Assembly (NCBI GenBank): GCA_003550325.1
Contig: QKWP01000029.1
Span: forward strand, 230,117 to 294,116
From: Gigaspora rosea
Lineage: Eukaryota > Glomeromycota > Glomeromycetes > Diversisporales > Gigasporaceae
DNA: 64,000 nt
Direction of reading: 5' to 3'
Shown here: positions 33,587-45,516 of the stretch, one piece after another
Layout of the letters: each line of letters starts with the position of its first letter
Position numbering within the stretch: position 1 is the stretch's first letter
Program-made: the position numbers and the translations under genes
The notes under the pieces: generated by a model
Told to the model about the DNA's origin: nothing
The model's database searches: none
Seen by the model: only the letters and a program-made list of their open reading frames with translations

Positions 33587-33833
33587 TATCTTAATTTATT
33601 AATTTGACATCGACTTTATTGTTGTTTTCATAAATTTTGAGATGATTAAAAAAAATTTTCTGATAACCGAATTGATAAGTTATAGAGTCAAAACCAATAA
33701 TTACCGACATTGACCGAAATAAAGGTTACATCTAATTTTCCTGATAGTCATTTCCCCAACATCATAGAAAGTGATAATTTTTATTCCTGCATCTAATAAA
33801 AATGTTCACCCTAACCCAGGTTGACAATGGGCG

Positions 33834-34724
33834 CAATAGGACCCCGAACAATACATATAGAGGTTACATTAGCTTTAATATAAACTTTTTAAAATTTTTA
33901 TCCACATTTTATTAGAGCTAATTAACTATATTTTACATATAAGCTTTAATATTTAATTTAAAAAATTTTTCTCAAAAAAAAAATTTTTCCAAAAAAATAT
34001 TTTTCTCAAAAAAAAATTTTCTAAAAAAAATTTTTCTCAAAAAATTTTATTTTACAAAATTAATTTGCACATTACTGAATTTTGATTGGCAAATTATTTT
34101 TCTCAAAAAAAAATTTTTTCTAAAAAAAAATTTTTTTAAAAAAGGTCTTTTTAAAAAATTTTTTTTTATCTGAATTTTAAATATAACCTATTTAAAACTT
34201 ATTAATTTTATCCACTTTTAATAATATAGGGTGTTCCAAGTTAAAAGGGCCCATTTTTACAATTTTTTGAAAAATGAGTTTTTATTAGATTCATATAAAT
34301 TTTGATATGATTGACATTTTTCAATTATAAAGGAAAGTCGATTTGCATAATAAAAAATCAAGATAATGTAAAAGAAAAATTACACGAGGCTACATAGGGC
34401 AAACACATTATAAGATTACCTGACAGTTACCTGTTACCTTTAAACAATCAAAATCGTGACATTTGATTAATTCCGGATCAATTCAAAAATCAAAATAAAT
34501 GATTAAACACAATTATCTCAAAATAAACTATATGTAAAAATGGGCCCTTTTAATTTATGACACTCCATATAATATTAAAAACTTTTATCCATTTTTAAAT
34601 ATAACCTTTTGACTACTTTTTGACCAATATCTACTTATCAAATATAATATTTATTAAAAAAGAAATATTTTTAGCCAAAATTTTAATATAACCCCTATAT
34701 ATTGTTTGGGTTCTGGTCCAATAG
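33834..34724. mobile_element. larger inverted-repeat element hosting a nested copy
   Basis: CAATAGGACC...AACAATACATATAG (33834-33860) is inversely repeated at 34690-34724 (CTATATATTGTTTGGG...GGTCCAATAG). Between them lie alternating poly-A/poly-T blocks and a nested 338-bp element. The right arm overlaps the 3' part of the coding fragment at 34738. Confidence 0.5.
34229..34566. mobile_element. 338-bp nested TA-flanked element
   Basis: GTGTTCCAAGTTAAAAGGGC faces its inverse GCCCTTTTAATTTATGACAC; the shared core TTAAAAGGGCCCATTTTTAC is identical on both arms. ATA (hence TA) flanks each side (34226-34228, 34567-34569). Confidence 0.7.
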
Positions 34725-34737
34725 AGTTTAATGTAAA

Positions 34738-35050
34738 TTTATGTGTTGGGCACAAATGTAGAAATACATTAAAAGTAGGAGGAGAAGGAAGTGTTATATT
34801 TTCAACTTCATAATTTTGACTATTACCATTACCACAGCCACGATCACGACCACGACCATGAGCATGACCACGACTACAACTACTATTATGGTTTTCAATT
34901 CTTTTATCTTCAAGTTGATCTTGAACATCGTAATTTTCATCTTCATCTGATTCACTTTGCTCATAATTTTCATAAGTATTACATGATAATTTAAGAATAT
35001 ATACCTGATACGTGATCATCATTCTGTTCATCAGAAATTGAGGTTTCCAT
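34738..35050 (-). pseudogene. 5' fragment of an acidic, RG-rich protein (transposase-like)
   Basis: ATG 35050 begins METSISDEQNDDHVS; a possible short intron follows (donor near 35004). The next open part is acidic (QSESDEDENYDVQDQLEDK), then an Arg/Gly/His patch (SRGHAHGRGRDRGCGNGN), then SPPTFNVFLH. Acidic plus RG-rich N-termini are common in DDE transposases such as piggyBac types, but no catalytic domain is present. The splice phase is not settled. It is truncated at about 34738 by the inverted-repeat element and presumably dead. Confidence 0.35.
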
Positions 35051-36663
35051 TATAAATTGCGATAAAAAATTTTTTAGTGAAAGAAAAAAAATCAAATTTG
35101 AATAAAAAATGTCTTACATGGAAAAATTTTAAAAGATTCTTTTGATGGCACTTTTTGAAACAATGAGTAAGTATATTAATTAAATTAATTAATTAAATTG
35201 TTAACAGAATGTAAATTAATACTTAACTAATGCAGAAAAATGATTAGTTGATTTTTGTAAAGAAATATAAATTGATCTACATTCGAATTTAGAAATTGCA
35301 GGCAAATTTGCCTGCAAAACCGTTTAAGGAATAATTATATAGTGATGATTACTTGCAGTAAGATTTAGCAAAATTTAAATTTTTTCAATTATTATAAAAT
35401 GCACTTATGGTGTTTTACTGCCATAAATAAATTAGATTTGTGTAACAAAAACAAAAAATAAATATATAAAACAAAAAATAAATTTAATTACTTTGGGGTT
35501 AGGGTAAGTCCTGGAATTTTTTTGGAGCTTTATTTTATACAGAATTTAGCAAACCCAAAAGTGGTTTCATAAGCAAAATTTTGAGATATGAATGCTTTTT
35601 TAAAAAAATAAAAAAAATGAAATTTTATGTTACACCTAATCTTAAATTTTGATTGGCTATTCTTATAGTTTTGTGTAACATAGTGTAAAACACTATAGGT
35701 GCATTTTAGTAAAGCTCTTTTTTATTTAATTCTAAAATCAAGATAACTGTTTAGATTTAAAATAAAATTTAGTGCATTTTTTATTTTGTCAATTGATTTG
35801 AGTAGTATCTTGACAATACCTAGCCAAATTAAATAAATATTTTTATTTAAATTTTGCAGATTTGCAAAATTCAAATAAAAAAATTTATTAAAATTAATTA
35901 AATAGTTATTAAAATATCTTTATTTAAAGTTTTAAAAACTTGATTTGGTGTATAAATATTAAATATGGGGTATGAATACTAGTACTCTACAATAATAATA
36001 AATATATATAAAAAAATTGTATAATAGATATTTTTTATAAAATTATTATTGTAAATTATACATATTAATCATTTTGTATAAAATAAAATTTATATATTAA
36101 GTGATAAATAATTGTTCAATTGCATAATTGTAAAAGGTGTATTTTTTTTTTACTAAAGATTCATAATATATTATTTTATAATTGTTGGCTATATCTATGC
36201 TTATCAAAAAAGATTATAAAAAAGTATGCGATTACAAATAGATAATGATAAATAGATAAAAATAATGTAATAGATTACAGAGTAATTTTTTAATTTATTT
36301 AATTAATCTAATAGTAAACTGATTTCAATAGCAACCAATTTAATAATATAATTCATTTGTCAATATGAAATATAATTCTATTTAAATTCATTTTAGACTT
36401 AGTACAATTTATTTTTTGGATTTTAAACTAGTTCTGATCTTTACTAATGGGCTTTAATACTGTATAATATTTGAATACCCTTTAGCATAGTCTTTAAAGA
36501 TACAAATTAAATTATTATTATTTACAAAATTATAACCAAATTTATTAGTTGTATACATACTAGAGTTTTAGTAATATCAATTTATTTCAGCAGAATCAGC
36601 TTGAGCTTAAGATGGATTAAATAAATATTTTTAAATAAATTAAATAAATAAATTAATATAATT
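35051..36663. other. gene-free AT-rich gap with a perfect palindrome
   Basis: GCAGGCAAATTTGCCTGC (35298-35315) is a perfect palindrome followed by AAAACCGTTTAAGG. The combination resembles the subterminal sequence of the piggyBac-like element at 54176-54215. A GGGGTTAGGGTAAGT telomere-like piece lies at about 35496. No gene is supported. Confidence 0.45.
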
Positions 36664-38370
36664 TTAATATATTAGTTGAAAATAAATACCCATAATTGCC
36701 TTTGAAATTAATTTTGTACTAATAAGTTTGCTAGTATATAGTTCATCAGAATGCTTTGGTTTTGGCAATGATATAATATGTTTATCTGCATCTATAAATT
36801 GCTTTGCGATTTTATTACAAGCCATCTTTTTAAGCAAATTTTTAATTTCATTAAAATCATTTGAACTAGTTAACTTCACATGCCAATCTTTAATTTCATT
36901 ATCAATTGAATAGAATATTACTTTAGCCCAATTTTTAAATTTATCATCATTTATCTGATTAAGGAACTTTTCAAATTCATTATTATTTAAACTAGTTATA
37001 TTTTCTTTTGTAATGTTATTATTGTTTGAACTAGCTATCATTTCAAGCAAACCTTCAATTTCATTATTGTTTAAACTAGCTATCTTTTTAAGCAAATCTT
37101 TAACTTCTTTAAGCCAATTTTTAATTTTATTATCATCTATTTTAATAAGCAAATTGTTAAATTCATTATCATTTAAACTAGCTATCTTTTTAAGCAAATC
37201 TTTAATTTCATTATCATTTGAACTAGCTATATTTTCAAGCCAATCATTAATTTTATTAAATAAAGCTATTGTATCAAACCAACCAACTATTTTTTTATTA
37301 ATATTCCAAACATTAGGCCGTTTTTGTGGATCAGAATTCATGCATTTCTCAGCCAATTCAATATAGCATTTAGGAGTTCCGGGTGCAAACTCTGATCGCA
37401 ATCCTTGTAAAATCTTGACTGCAAGTTTGGTATTGAATTTGTGACCATCAAAAGGTCTTTGCCCACTTGTCATTTCTGTCATAATAACTCCAAACCCATA
37501 AATATCTGCTGCTTGTGTAAACTGCTGCTTGCCTGATAAAACTTCTAGTGCAACATATGGCATAACTCCATAAATACCTTCTTTTAAAGCTTTTTCTTCT
37601 TTTTTTATAGACAATCCTAGATCTGCAATATAAGTTGTGATATCATCTTGCTGGTCTTGTAAAATGTTGCCACTGTGAAAATCAGCATGAATATATTGTG
37701 TATTATGAATCCAATATAAATCATCTGAAATATCTTTAAGTATTTGTAATTTAGTCTGCCATGTAAGGTTGCAAAAATTTTTTCTTAAATATTTATGAAG
37801 ACTTCCATTATTAGCATACTGAAATACCATCAAGTATTCTTTTGTTTCTGTATTTTGAGTTATGCCATATATTGCGAGCTTCCTACTACATGACATAAGA
37901 CTTTTGAACTTGAAGTTTTAGACAAATGGATTAGTTTAATAACTTAATAAATTAGAAAAATAATAAATTTAAATTAACTTACTTCTTTTAAAAAATCAAA
38001 TTTGGTTTCCTCAGAACCAGTCAATGTCTTGAGTGCAACAATGCTGGATGGTTTACGCACTCTTTTGTAAATATTGTTATCACCGTCCTCAATTGTTTCA
38101 ACTTGTCGTATGCCATCCAACCAGGTTGCTGAATATACAGAGCCAAATCCTCCTTTACCGATTTTTTTAACATCTGATAATCCATCAAATGGAATCCATT
38201 CAATCGCATCTTCATATCTCCGGTCTCTAAGTTGGAACGTTTTCATGCAATCATCAATATTTTTATCTCTTATTGTCCACCTTGTTGTTATGTCAGGGTC
38301 GCATGATGAACACCATGCTGGTTGAGTGTTATCTTCATTACAATGCGCACATTTTCCATATTCAGCATTT
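36664..38370 (-). CDS. TKL-type protein kinase with zinc-ribbon-like N-terminus
   Basis: Minus strand, at least two exons (38370-37983 and 37908-36664) joined in frame across a 74-nt GT-AG intron. The first visible exon carries CAHC...WCSSC, a four-Cys zinc-ribbon-like motif, then EWIPFDGL, Gly-loop GKGGFGSVY and the Lys in VALKTL. The second exon has HADFHSGNIL (HAD instead of HRD; the Asp is kept), ADLGLS, and VALE where the family has APE. The about 170-residue tail is a degenerate repeat of LLKKIASLNDNEI type, probably coiled coil. The stop is at 36664. The 5' end is unresolved: the acceptor at 38371 faces the tandem intron-like array, and no start codon was found. The motif changes suggest altered rather than certainly absent activity. 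It could be a partial gene. Confidence 0.75.
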
Positions 38371-40798
38371 CTATAAATATATAATTGATTTATTTTATAT
38401 CTGTGGTTTTAACTCTATATATAATATAAATGATTTTTATATTTACCGACTAAATTAATGCGAATGAAATGAATTGTACGTAATGGTAAATAAGTACTTA
38501 TGTTCTTGTTTTGTGAACTTGTTTTCTTTTTTTTATGTAGTAAAATTATTAAACATTCTTTATACTCACGAGCTGAATGAAATGATTAATGCGAATGAAA
38601 TGATTTATAGGTAATGGTAAATAAGTATTTATGTTCTTGTTTGTGAGCTTGTTTTGCTATCTTTGTGGTAAAATTATTAAATGTTCTTATACTCACATGC
38701 TGAATGAGATGATTCATCGAATGTGAACTTGTTTTGTTGTTTTTATGTACTAAAACTATTAAATGTTCTTTATACTCACGGACTAAATTAATGCGAACGA
38801 AATGAATTGTACGTAATGGTAAATAAGTATTTTGTGAACTTGTTTTGCTGTTTTTATGTATTAAATTATTAAATGTTCTTTATACTCACAGGCTGAATGA
38901 AATGGTAAATAAGCATTTATGTTCTTATTTTGTAACCTGTTTTGCTGTTTTTATGTAGTAAAATTATTAAATATTTTTATACTCACATGCTGAATAAAAT
39001 GATTAATGCGAATGATATGAATTGTACGTAATGATAAATAAGTATTTATGTAGTAAACTTATTAAATGTTCTTTATACTCACGAGCTGAATGAAATGATT
39101 AATGATTTGTACGAAATGGTAAATAAATATTTATGTTGTTTTGTGAATCTGTTTTGCTGATTTATGTGTTTCAAAGTTATGATACTCACGCGCAAAATTG
39201 ATTAATGCGAATGAAATGATTTGTACGTAATGGTAAATAAGTATGAACTTGTTTTGCTGTTTTTTATGTAGCAAAATTATTAAATGTTCTTTATACTTAC
39301 GAGCTGAATGAAATGATTAATGCGAATGAAATGAGTTGTAAGTAATGGCAAATAAGCATTTATGTTCTTGTTTTGTGCTGTTTTTTGTGTAGTAAAATTA
39401 TTAGAAGTTCTTTATACTCACGCGCTAAAAATGATTAACGCGAATAAAATGATTTATAAGAAATGGTAAATAAGTATTTATGTTATTTTGTGAACTTGTT
39501 TTGCTGTTTTTATGAGTAAAATTATTAAACGTTCTTTACACTCACGAGCTGAATGAAATGATTAATTCGAATGAAATGATTTGTACCTAATGGTAAATAA
39601 GTATTTATATTCTTGTTTTGTGAACTTGATTTGCTGTTTTTATGTAGTAAACTTATTAAATGTTCTTTATACTCACATGCTGAATGAAATGATTAATACG
39701 AATGAAATGATTTGTGCGTAATAGTAAATAAGTATTTATGTTTGTGAACTTGTTTTGCTGTTTTTATGTAGTAAAATTATTAAATGTTCTTTATACACAC
39801 CGACTAAATTAATGTGAATGAAATGATTTATACGTAATGGTAAATAAGTATTTATGTTCTTGTTTTGCTGTTTTGTAGTAAAATTATTAAATGCTCTTTA
39901 TACTCACTTGCTGAATGAAATGATTAATGCGAATTAAATGATTTGTACGTAATGGTAAATAAGCATTTATGTTCTTGCTTTGTGAATTATTTTGCTGTTT
40001 TTATAAATTAAATGTTCTTTATACTCACTCGCTGAATGAAATGATTAATGCGAATGAAATGATTTGTATGTGAACTTGTTTTGCTGTAAAATTATTAAAT
40101 TTCTTTATACTCACGAACTAAATAATGCGAATGAAATGATTTGAAAGTAATGTTAAATAAGTATTTGTGATCTTGTTTGGTTGTTTTTATGTAGTAAAAT
40201 TATTAAATGTTCTTTATACTCACTAACTAAATAATGCGAATGAAATGATTTGTACGTAATGGTAAATAAGTTTAAGTTCTTGTTTTGTGATCTTGTTTTG
40301 CTGTTTTTGTGTAGTAATGTTCTTTATACTCACCGACTAAATTAATGTGAATGAAATGATTTGTACGTAATGGTAAATAAGTATTTTCTTGTTTTGTGAA
40401 CTCGTTTTGCTGTTTTTATATAGGAAAATTATTAAATGTTCTTTATACTCACGTGCTGAATGAGATGATTAATGCGAATGAAATGATTTGACGTAATGGT
40501 AAATAAGCATTTATGCTCTTGTTTTGTGAACTTATTTTGCTGTTTTTATAGTAAGACTATTAAATGTTCTTTATACTTACATACTGAATGAAATGATTAA
40601 TGCGAATGAAATAATTTGTACGTGATGGTAAATAGGTATTTGTATTCTAACTTATTTTATGTAGTAAAATTATTAAATGTTCTTTATACTCACGGGCTGA
40701 ATAAAATGATTAATGTGAATGAAATGATTTGTACGTGATGGTAATAAGCATTTATGTTCCTGTTTTGTGAACTTGTTTTGCTGTTTTTATGTAGTAAA

Positions 40799-40942
40799 TA
40801 GGGATTAAAACCGCCTAAAATTTTTCTTAATCGTTTAACCGTTTAATTTGGCCGGCATTAAAATAATTCCGGTCCACGACCAATATAATTCTGCCCGGAA
40901 CTATAGAGCAATTTTTAAACGGTTAAACGGTTCCAATCCCTA
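40799..40942. mobile_element. 144-bp hAT-type miniature element inside the array
   Basis: TAGGGATTAAAACCG and (inverse of the right end) TAGGGATTGGAACCG are terminal inverted repeats. The perfect 8-bp duplication GTAGTAAA flanks it (40791-40798, 40943-40950). The target sequence belongs to the array unit, so insertion post-dates array growth. Confidence 0.8.
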
Positions 40943-41070
40943 GTAGTAAAATTATTCTATACTCACGCGCTGAAATGAAGGGATTAATTGAATGAAATGA
41001 TTTGTACGTAATGGTAAATAAATATTTATGTTCTTACTTTGTGAACTTGTTTTGCTGTTTTTATGTAGTA

Positions 41071-41260
41071 CAGCCGTCCTTAATTTATATCAACCTATTT
41101 ATATTCATGTTAATATTGATATTAACGAGGGAACATATTAAAGTTGATATATATATTAAAGTTGATATATATAAAGGAGTTTCAATAATTTTAATATATA
41201 AAAATTCATTTTATAGCTTAAGTTGATATCAACGGGGTTGATATTAATGAGGGACGACTG
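41071..41260. mobile_element. 190-bp Tc1/pogo-type miniature element inside the array
   Basis: Ends CAGCCGTCCTTAATTTATAT and, inversely, CAGTCGTCCCTCATTAATAT. TA is duplicated on both sides (41069-41070, 41261-41262). CAG...CTG termini with TA targets are typical of Tc1/mariner/pogo elements. Confidence 0.8.
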
Positions 41261-41815
41261 TACTGTAAAATTATTAAATGTTCTTTATACTCACACGCTG
41301 AATGAAATGATTAATGCGAATGAAATGATTTGTACGTATGGTAAATAAGTATTTATGTTCTTGTTTTGTGAACTTGTTTTGCTGTTTTTATTTATTAAAT
41401 GTTCTCTATACTCACGTGCTGAATGAAATGATTAATGCGAATGAAATAAATTATAAGTAATGGTAAATAAATATTTATGTTTTTTGTTTTGTGAACTTAT
41501 TTTTGCTGTTTTTATAGTAAGATTATTAAATGTTCTTTATACTCACTAACTAAATAAATTCAAATGAAATGATTTGACGTAGTGGTAAATAAGTATTTAT
41601 GTTCTTGCCTTGTGAACCTGTTTTGCTGTTTTTATACTCACATACTTAATGAAATAATTTGTACGTAATGGTAAATAAGTATTTATGTCTTGTTTTATTT
41701 TGTAAACTGATTTTGCTGTTTTCGTGTAATAAAATATTAAATATTCTTTATACTTACGGAATAAAGTAGCACAAGCAAAAAATACGTATTTATAAGCTTA
41801 AATTACTGAAAGAAA

Positions 41816-42328
41816 TCAATAAATGCTCTTTTTGCTTACTCCCTGATAATTAAAATTGTATAAGAAACTTAATTTGAATAAACTGTAAACATTACGTTTA
41901 AAAAAATAAACAACCCACTTTTTAATCCATTGCCTATGTTTATCTTCATTTTTTTCAACGCCAGTTCCATAATAGTAACAAATGTTAGTTTTCCAAATTC
42001 CCATAGAATTACCTGCTTCTGCAGACTTCAGATAATATGTAAACGCTTTTTGCTTATTTATGACGACTCCAATTCCCAAATAATAACAATAACCAACTTG
42101 ATACATTCCGTTAGAATTATACATATCTGCCGATTTTTGATAATATGTGAATGCCTTGTTTTCATCCTTTTCAACTCCTATTCCATATTCGTAACAATAA
42201 CCAAGACAATTGATTCCTTCTGTATAACCCATATTAGCAGATTTTTCGAACTGAACGAACGCTTTATATTCATCCTTTTCAACGTTAATTCCATGAAGAT
42301 AAAAATATCCTAATTCATATGTTTCATC
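41816..42328 (-). pseudogene. truncated Sel1-repeat gene fragment
   Basis: The minus strand from about 42328 reads DETYELGYFYLHGINVEKD and continues through about four Sel1 units (EGINCLGYCYEYGIGVEKDE, GYCYYLGIGV, NICYYYGTGVEKNED). It ends in a basic/aromatic tail and TAA at 41816. There is no start codon or upstream Sel1 unit in frame; a stop lies just upstream. It lies between the SPRY-TPR gene and the intron-like array on the same strand. By analogy with the other two Sel1-kinase loci, it may be a detached Sel1 part of the kinase gene at 36664-38370. Confidence 0.65.
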
Positions 42329-42674
42329 AACACATGGACTTCATAGTTATAAACTAGTAATTTAACGGTTGTAACTGGTTAGGATAAATGCCTAAATAAA
42401 AAGCATATTTTTAAGGATGTTTAAATAAAATTTTCACTCACGATCTGGTTATTTAGCAGATATATAGTTAATTAGAGGGTAATTTGACAAAAAAGCATCA
42501 ATTTTAAATAAACATTCTAAACATACTGAGAGTTAATTGAGTAAAGTCTATTTATTTAGTTTATTTGCCGCATAAATAAAATTAAAAAAAATATATTGCT
42601 TACTCCCTATTAATTCAATGAATATATAATTAATTAGAGAATATAAATAGGCATAAACCAGAATAATTTTATAT

Positions 42675-44612
42675 TTACTTTTCAATAATTTTTGCCAAAA
42701 GTTTTGATGCCCATTCATCATTTGTATCAATTTTCAGTAATTTGTTCACATCATTGAATGATTCTTTGTATTTTCCCATTAGATAATAGGCTTCAGCTCG
42801 ATATCTTATTGCAAATTTGTTGTTTGGTTCAATATAAAGCAATTTTGTTAGATCAATGACTGCTTCTTCATATCTTGCCATGATAAAATTAAATTTTACT
42901 CGAAATTTAAGAGCAGAATCTTGTTTGATTTTCAGCGAATTTTCTAAATCTTTAAGTGTATACGTATTTGTCGTATTACTGCACATATTAAATGTTTTGA
43001 TCCATGTTTTTTTCAAAAATTCATCTACATCATCACTGAGTTCATTACCAAGCAATTTTGTTAGATCAATAATTGCTTCCTTATATCTTTCCGTTATAAG
43101 ATAGGCTCTTCCTCGATATACTAATGCAAATTTGCTGTTTGGTTCAATATCAAGCAATTTTGTCAGATCAACAATTGCATCTTCATATCTTTTCATGATA
43201 AAATTAAAATTTACTCGAAATTTAAGAGCTGTATCTTGTTTGATTTCCAGAAAATTTTCCAAATCTTCAAGTGCATATATATTTGTCACATTATTGCACA
43301 TATTAAATGCTTCGATCAATTTTTTTTTCAATGATTCATCAATGTCATCATTGGGTTCGATACCAAGTAATTTTGCTAGATCAATGATTGCTTCCTTCGT
43401 TAGATTATAAGCTTCTCCTAGATATCTTAGTGCAAATTTGCTGTTTGGTTCAATATCAAGCAATTTTGTTAGATCAATAATTGCATCTTCATAATTTCCC
43501 ATGATAAAATTAAATTTTCCTCGAAATTTAAGAGCATCATCTTGTTTTATTTTCAGTGAATTTTCTAAATCTTCAAGTGTACATATATTCGTCGCATTAA
43601 TGCACATATTAAATGCTTCAATCCACTTTATTTTTAATGATTCATCATCTATATCATCACTAGTAGTCTCTATTTTCAAAGAATTACAATGTTAAATTAC
43701 AAATCAAACAAAAATACGCTTATAACTATTCAGCATTACCTGCAAATTTAAATTTTCTACTACCAAAATTTACTTCTATAGATCCACCTTGCGACCTCAA
43801 TCCAACACAAGGATATATGGTGCCTCTTAAATTTCGGAATGCAATACCTTAAATTTATTTTGTAAAATATTAAACTGTATACCGTGATATGCGTAATGTA
43901 AAACGGCAAGACTATAAAGCTTTGAAATAACTACCTAGGTTTATACCATTTTTAGTATAGAATACAGTGTTTTTTGTAAAGTTTAAACAACATCCAATGG
44001 TATCGCCGGTAGAGAACAAAGGTCCATAAGGATTGCCACTTCCAGAAGAAAATAAATTGCCATCATCTCCGTGATAACCCCAGGAACCATCATCCCATCC
44101 TATGAAAAACCATGAATAAATATATGATCAATAAGACAAAAAAAAACAAAATAAAATTTTAATTACCTGGCATTCTGTTTAAATCAACATTCTTTTCGCA
44201 AAATCCAATTCCAATAATTCTTTTGAATAGAAGAATGTAAAGAATTATAAGTAATATTTAAACAATTTTAATCAAATTTATGCCAAAATATATTTCAGCA
44301 TACTTATTTTTTCCTTCGTCTATTATGTCAATTTCAAAATAAAAACAACTTGCATTGCGGGGAATCGGATGATTTGCCCGTAAATAATTCACCATGTAAT
44401 CCTATATAATAACTAGCGATGGGCAAATGCGCATGATTATGACAAAATTTTTAGCCAGTCTGTATTAGCATAAAACAGATAAAAATTTCATGCGCAAGAA
44501 ATTTATTTGCCTATCATTAAGTCTCACCTTCATAATTCACTCTAAGTCCGCTCGAATCCACGCTCAAATAAGTAGATTTATCATCGAGATTCCAGGCAGT
44601 TGGTAAATCCAT
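42675..44612 (-). CDS. SPRY-domain / TPR-repeat protein
   Basis: Minus strand, six exons: 44612-44528, 44401-44304, 44219-44167, 44099-43935, 43847-43740 and 43669-42675. All introns are GT-AG. ATG 44612 begins [18 protein letters not shown]. Exons 2-5 encode a RanBPM-type SPRY domain: [56 protein letters not shown] and [11 protein letters not shown]. This fold usually binds partner proteins. Exon 6 encodes three about 105-residue modules, each with [37 protein letters not shown] and a second TPR-like helix pair. Exons 2-6 keep frame across every junction, but exon 1 to exon 2 is out by one base. Intron 1 contains a miniature element. Exon 1 may be misjoined, or the gene may carry a lesion there. 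Confidence 0.8.
44413..44521. mobile_element. 109-bp GATGGGCAA-family miniature element in SPRY intron 1
   Basis: CTAGCGATGGGCAAAT faces ATTTGCCTATCATTAAG, with inner arms ATGCGCATGA / TCATGCGCA. It occupies nearly all of intron 1, leaving only a few intronic bases at each side. It is related to the elements at 19830 and 23881. Confidence 0.65.
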
Positions 44613-45247
44613 AAATGCGTTAAGTGTTGGGTGAAGTATTTTAATTTTAATATAAAATTATCACTAATTTTTATATCTATGTTCAAGAAATTTTTATCAC
44701 GAATTAAAATTTTCTGATTTCAACAGTGGGATAAATGCATTTAAAGTTTAGGTTAAAATTTTATGATTCAACTTAGAAAGATGAATTAATCAATAAAATT
44801 GATTATCAAAATATTGGAAATTTTTAATAAAACTTGGTCGTAAACTTAAAATTTTTAATAGCGATAGTAACACGTTTTTAATCGCTCTACCATTAATCTT
44901 TACGAGCTTTTGTTTGTCCAATATACTCGCAATTTTATAACCATACAAGCTATAGCACTATTATCGATTTCGGTAAGCTGTTTACTGGCGAATAAGTGGC
45001 GTGCATGCGTACTGGTGAATAAGTGGTTTGCATGCGTACTGGCGTGCGTGCGTACTGAATAATTGGCGTGCATGAGTTCTGGTGTATCTTCCCCTACCAA
45101 AATTCCACTCACACGTGACCAACAACAAAATTCGTTAAGTTCACTTTATGGTAGGCTAGGGTTAGGGTGAGGCCTATGTTAGGGTTAGGGTTTAGACAGT
45201 ATATAGAAAATCGCAAGGAAAACTTTTATTAATGCGCAGAAGGTGGT
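44613..45247. other. gap upstream of the SPRY gene: short tandem repeat and telomere-like units
   Basis: At 44983-45085 there are about four degenerate copies of GGCGTGCATGCGTACTGGTG-AATAAGT. At 45155-45193 are interspersed (C/T)TAGGGTTAGGG units resembling the TTAGGG telomere repeat. No gene is supported. Confidence 0.55.
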
Positions 45248-45516
45248 TTAGTACGAGGTCCTATACCTCAACCCTGTCAAAACTCTATTCTTAATTGGTG
45301 CAGTATAACATCTTTTTTGTCGGCATTTCTGATCATTTCCATTTATACTTGTATTTGTACACGTGTGTTTAATCACGTTGGTATTTATCGTTTCCCATAA
45401 TCCGCCATATTTCCTTTCTTTGACTAAAGCGGATAAGAATTTCGTATAAAATTTTATCTTATCTGCTCTATCTTGAGATGAGCAGCATTGCACGTTCAGA
45501 TCTATCTGAGCTTGCC
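45248..45516 (-). CDS. probable terminal exon, unrecognised protein
   Basis: The minus strand has a strong acceptor (TTTTTTTAG, ending at 45517), followed by an open frame of about 88 codons to TAA at 45248. It reads QAQIDLNVQCCSSQDRADK..., KFLSALVKERKYGGLWETIN and ends GLRYRTSY. Composition is less AT-biased than the flanks and Lys/Arg-rich near the end. No upstream exon was located; the next bases upstream include a GTTGAT microsatellite. I do not recognise a domain. Confidence 0.35.

Larger units (their letters stand above)
38447..41757 (-). repeat. tandem array of about 26 intron-like units separated by 3 nt
   Basis: About 26 units of 80-130 bp. On the minus strand each reads GTGAGTATAAAG (donor-like), then AAAACAGCAAAACAAGTTCA, then ACATAAATACTTATTTACCA, then a branch-like ATTAAT, then CATTTCATTCAG or AATTTAG (acceptor-like). 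Three variable bases follow before the next donor. Triplets seen include CTC, CAT, TCC, CCT, CGC, TCG, CAA, CGA, TTC, TTA, CAC, TAT, CCC and CGT. The first triplet (38447-38449) is followed by a 76-nt intron ending at the acceptor of the kinase zinc-ribbon exon (38370). The most upstream donor is at 41757. One unit (about 39185) lacks the acceptor AG. Two miniature elements have inserted. Open frames within it are spurious. Confidence 0.85.

Noticed and set aside
34791..34994. His/Asp-repeat frame on the plus strand
   Set aside because: It is the antisense of the Arg/Gly-rich patch of the minus-strand fragment.
38074..38458. Plus-strand open frames over the kinase exon
   Set aside because: They are antisense shadows of the kinase coding exon and its adjacent intron.
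38447..41757. CRISPR-like repeat-spacer array
   Set aside because: Units are long, spacers are only three bases, and the setting is clearly eukaryotic with splice-like signals.
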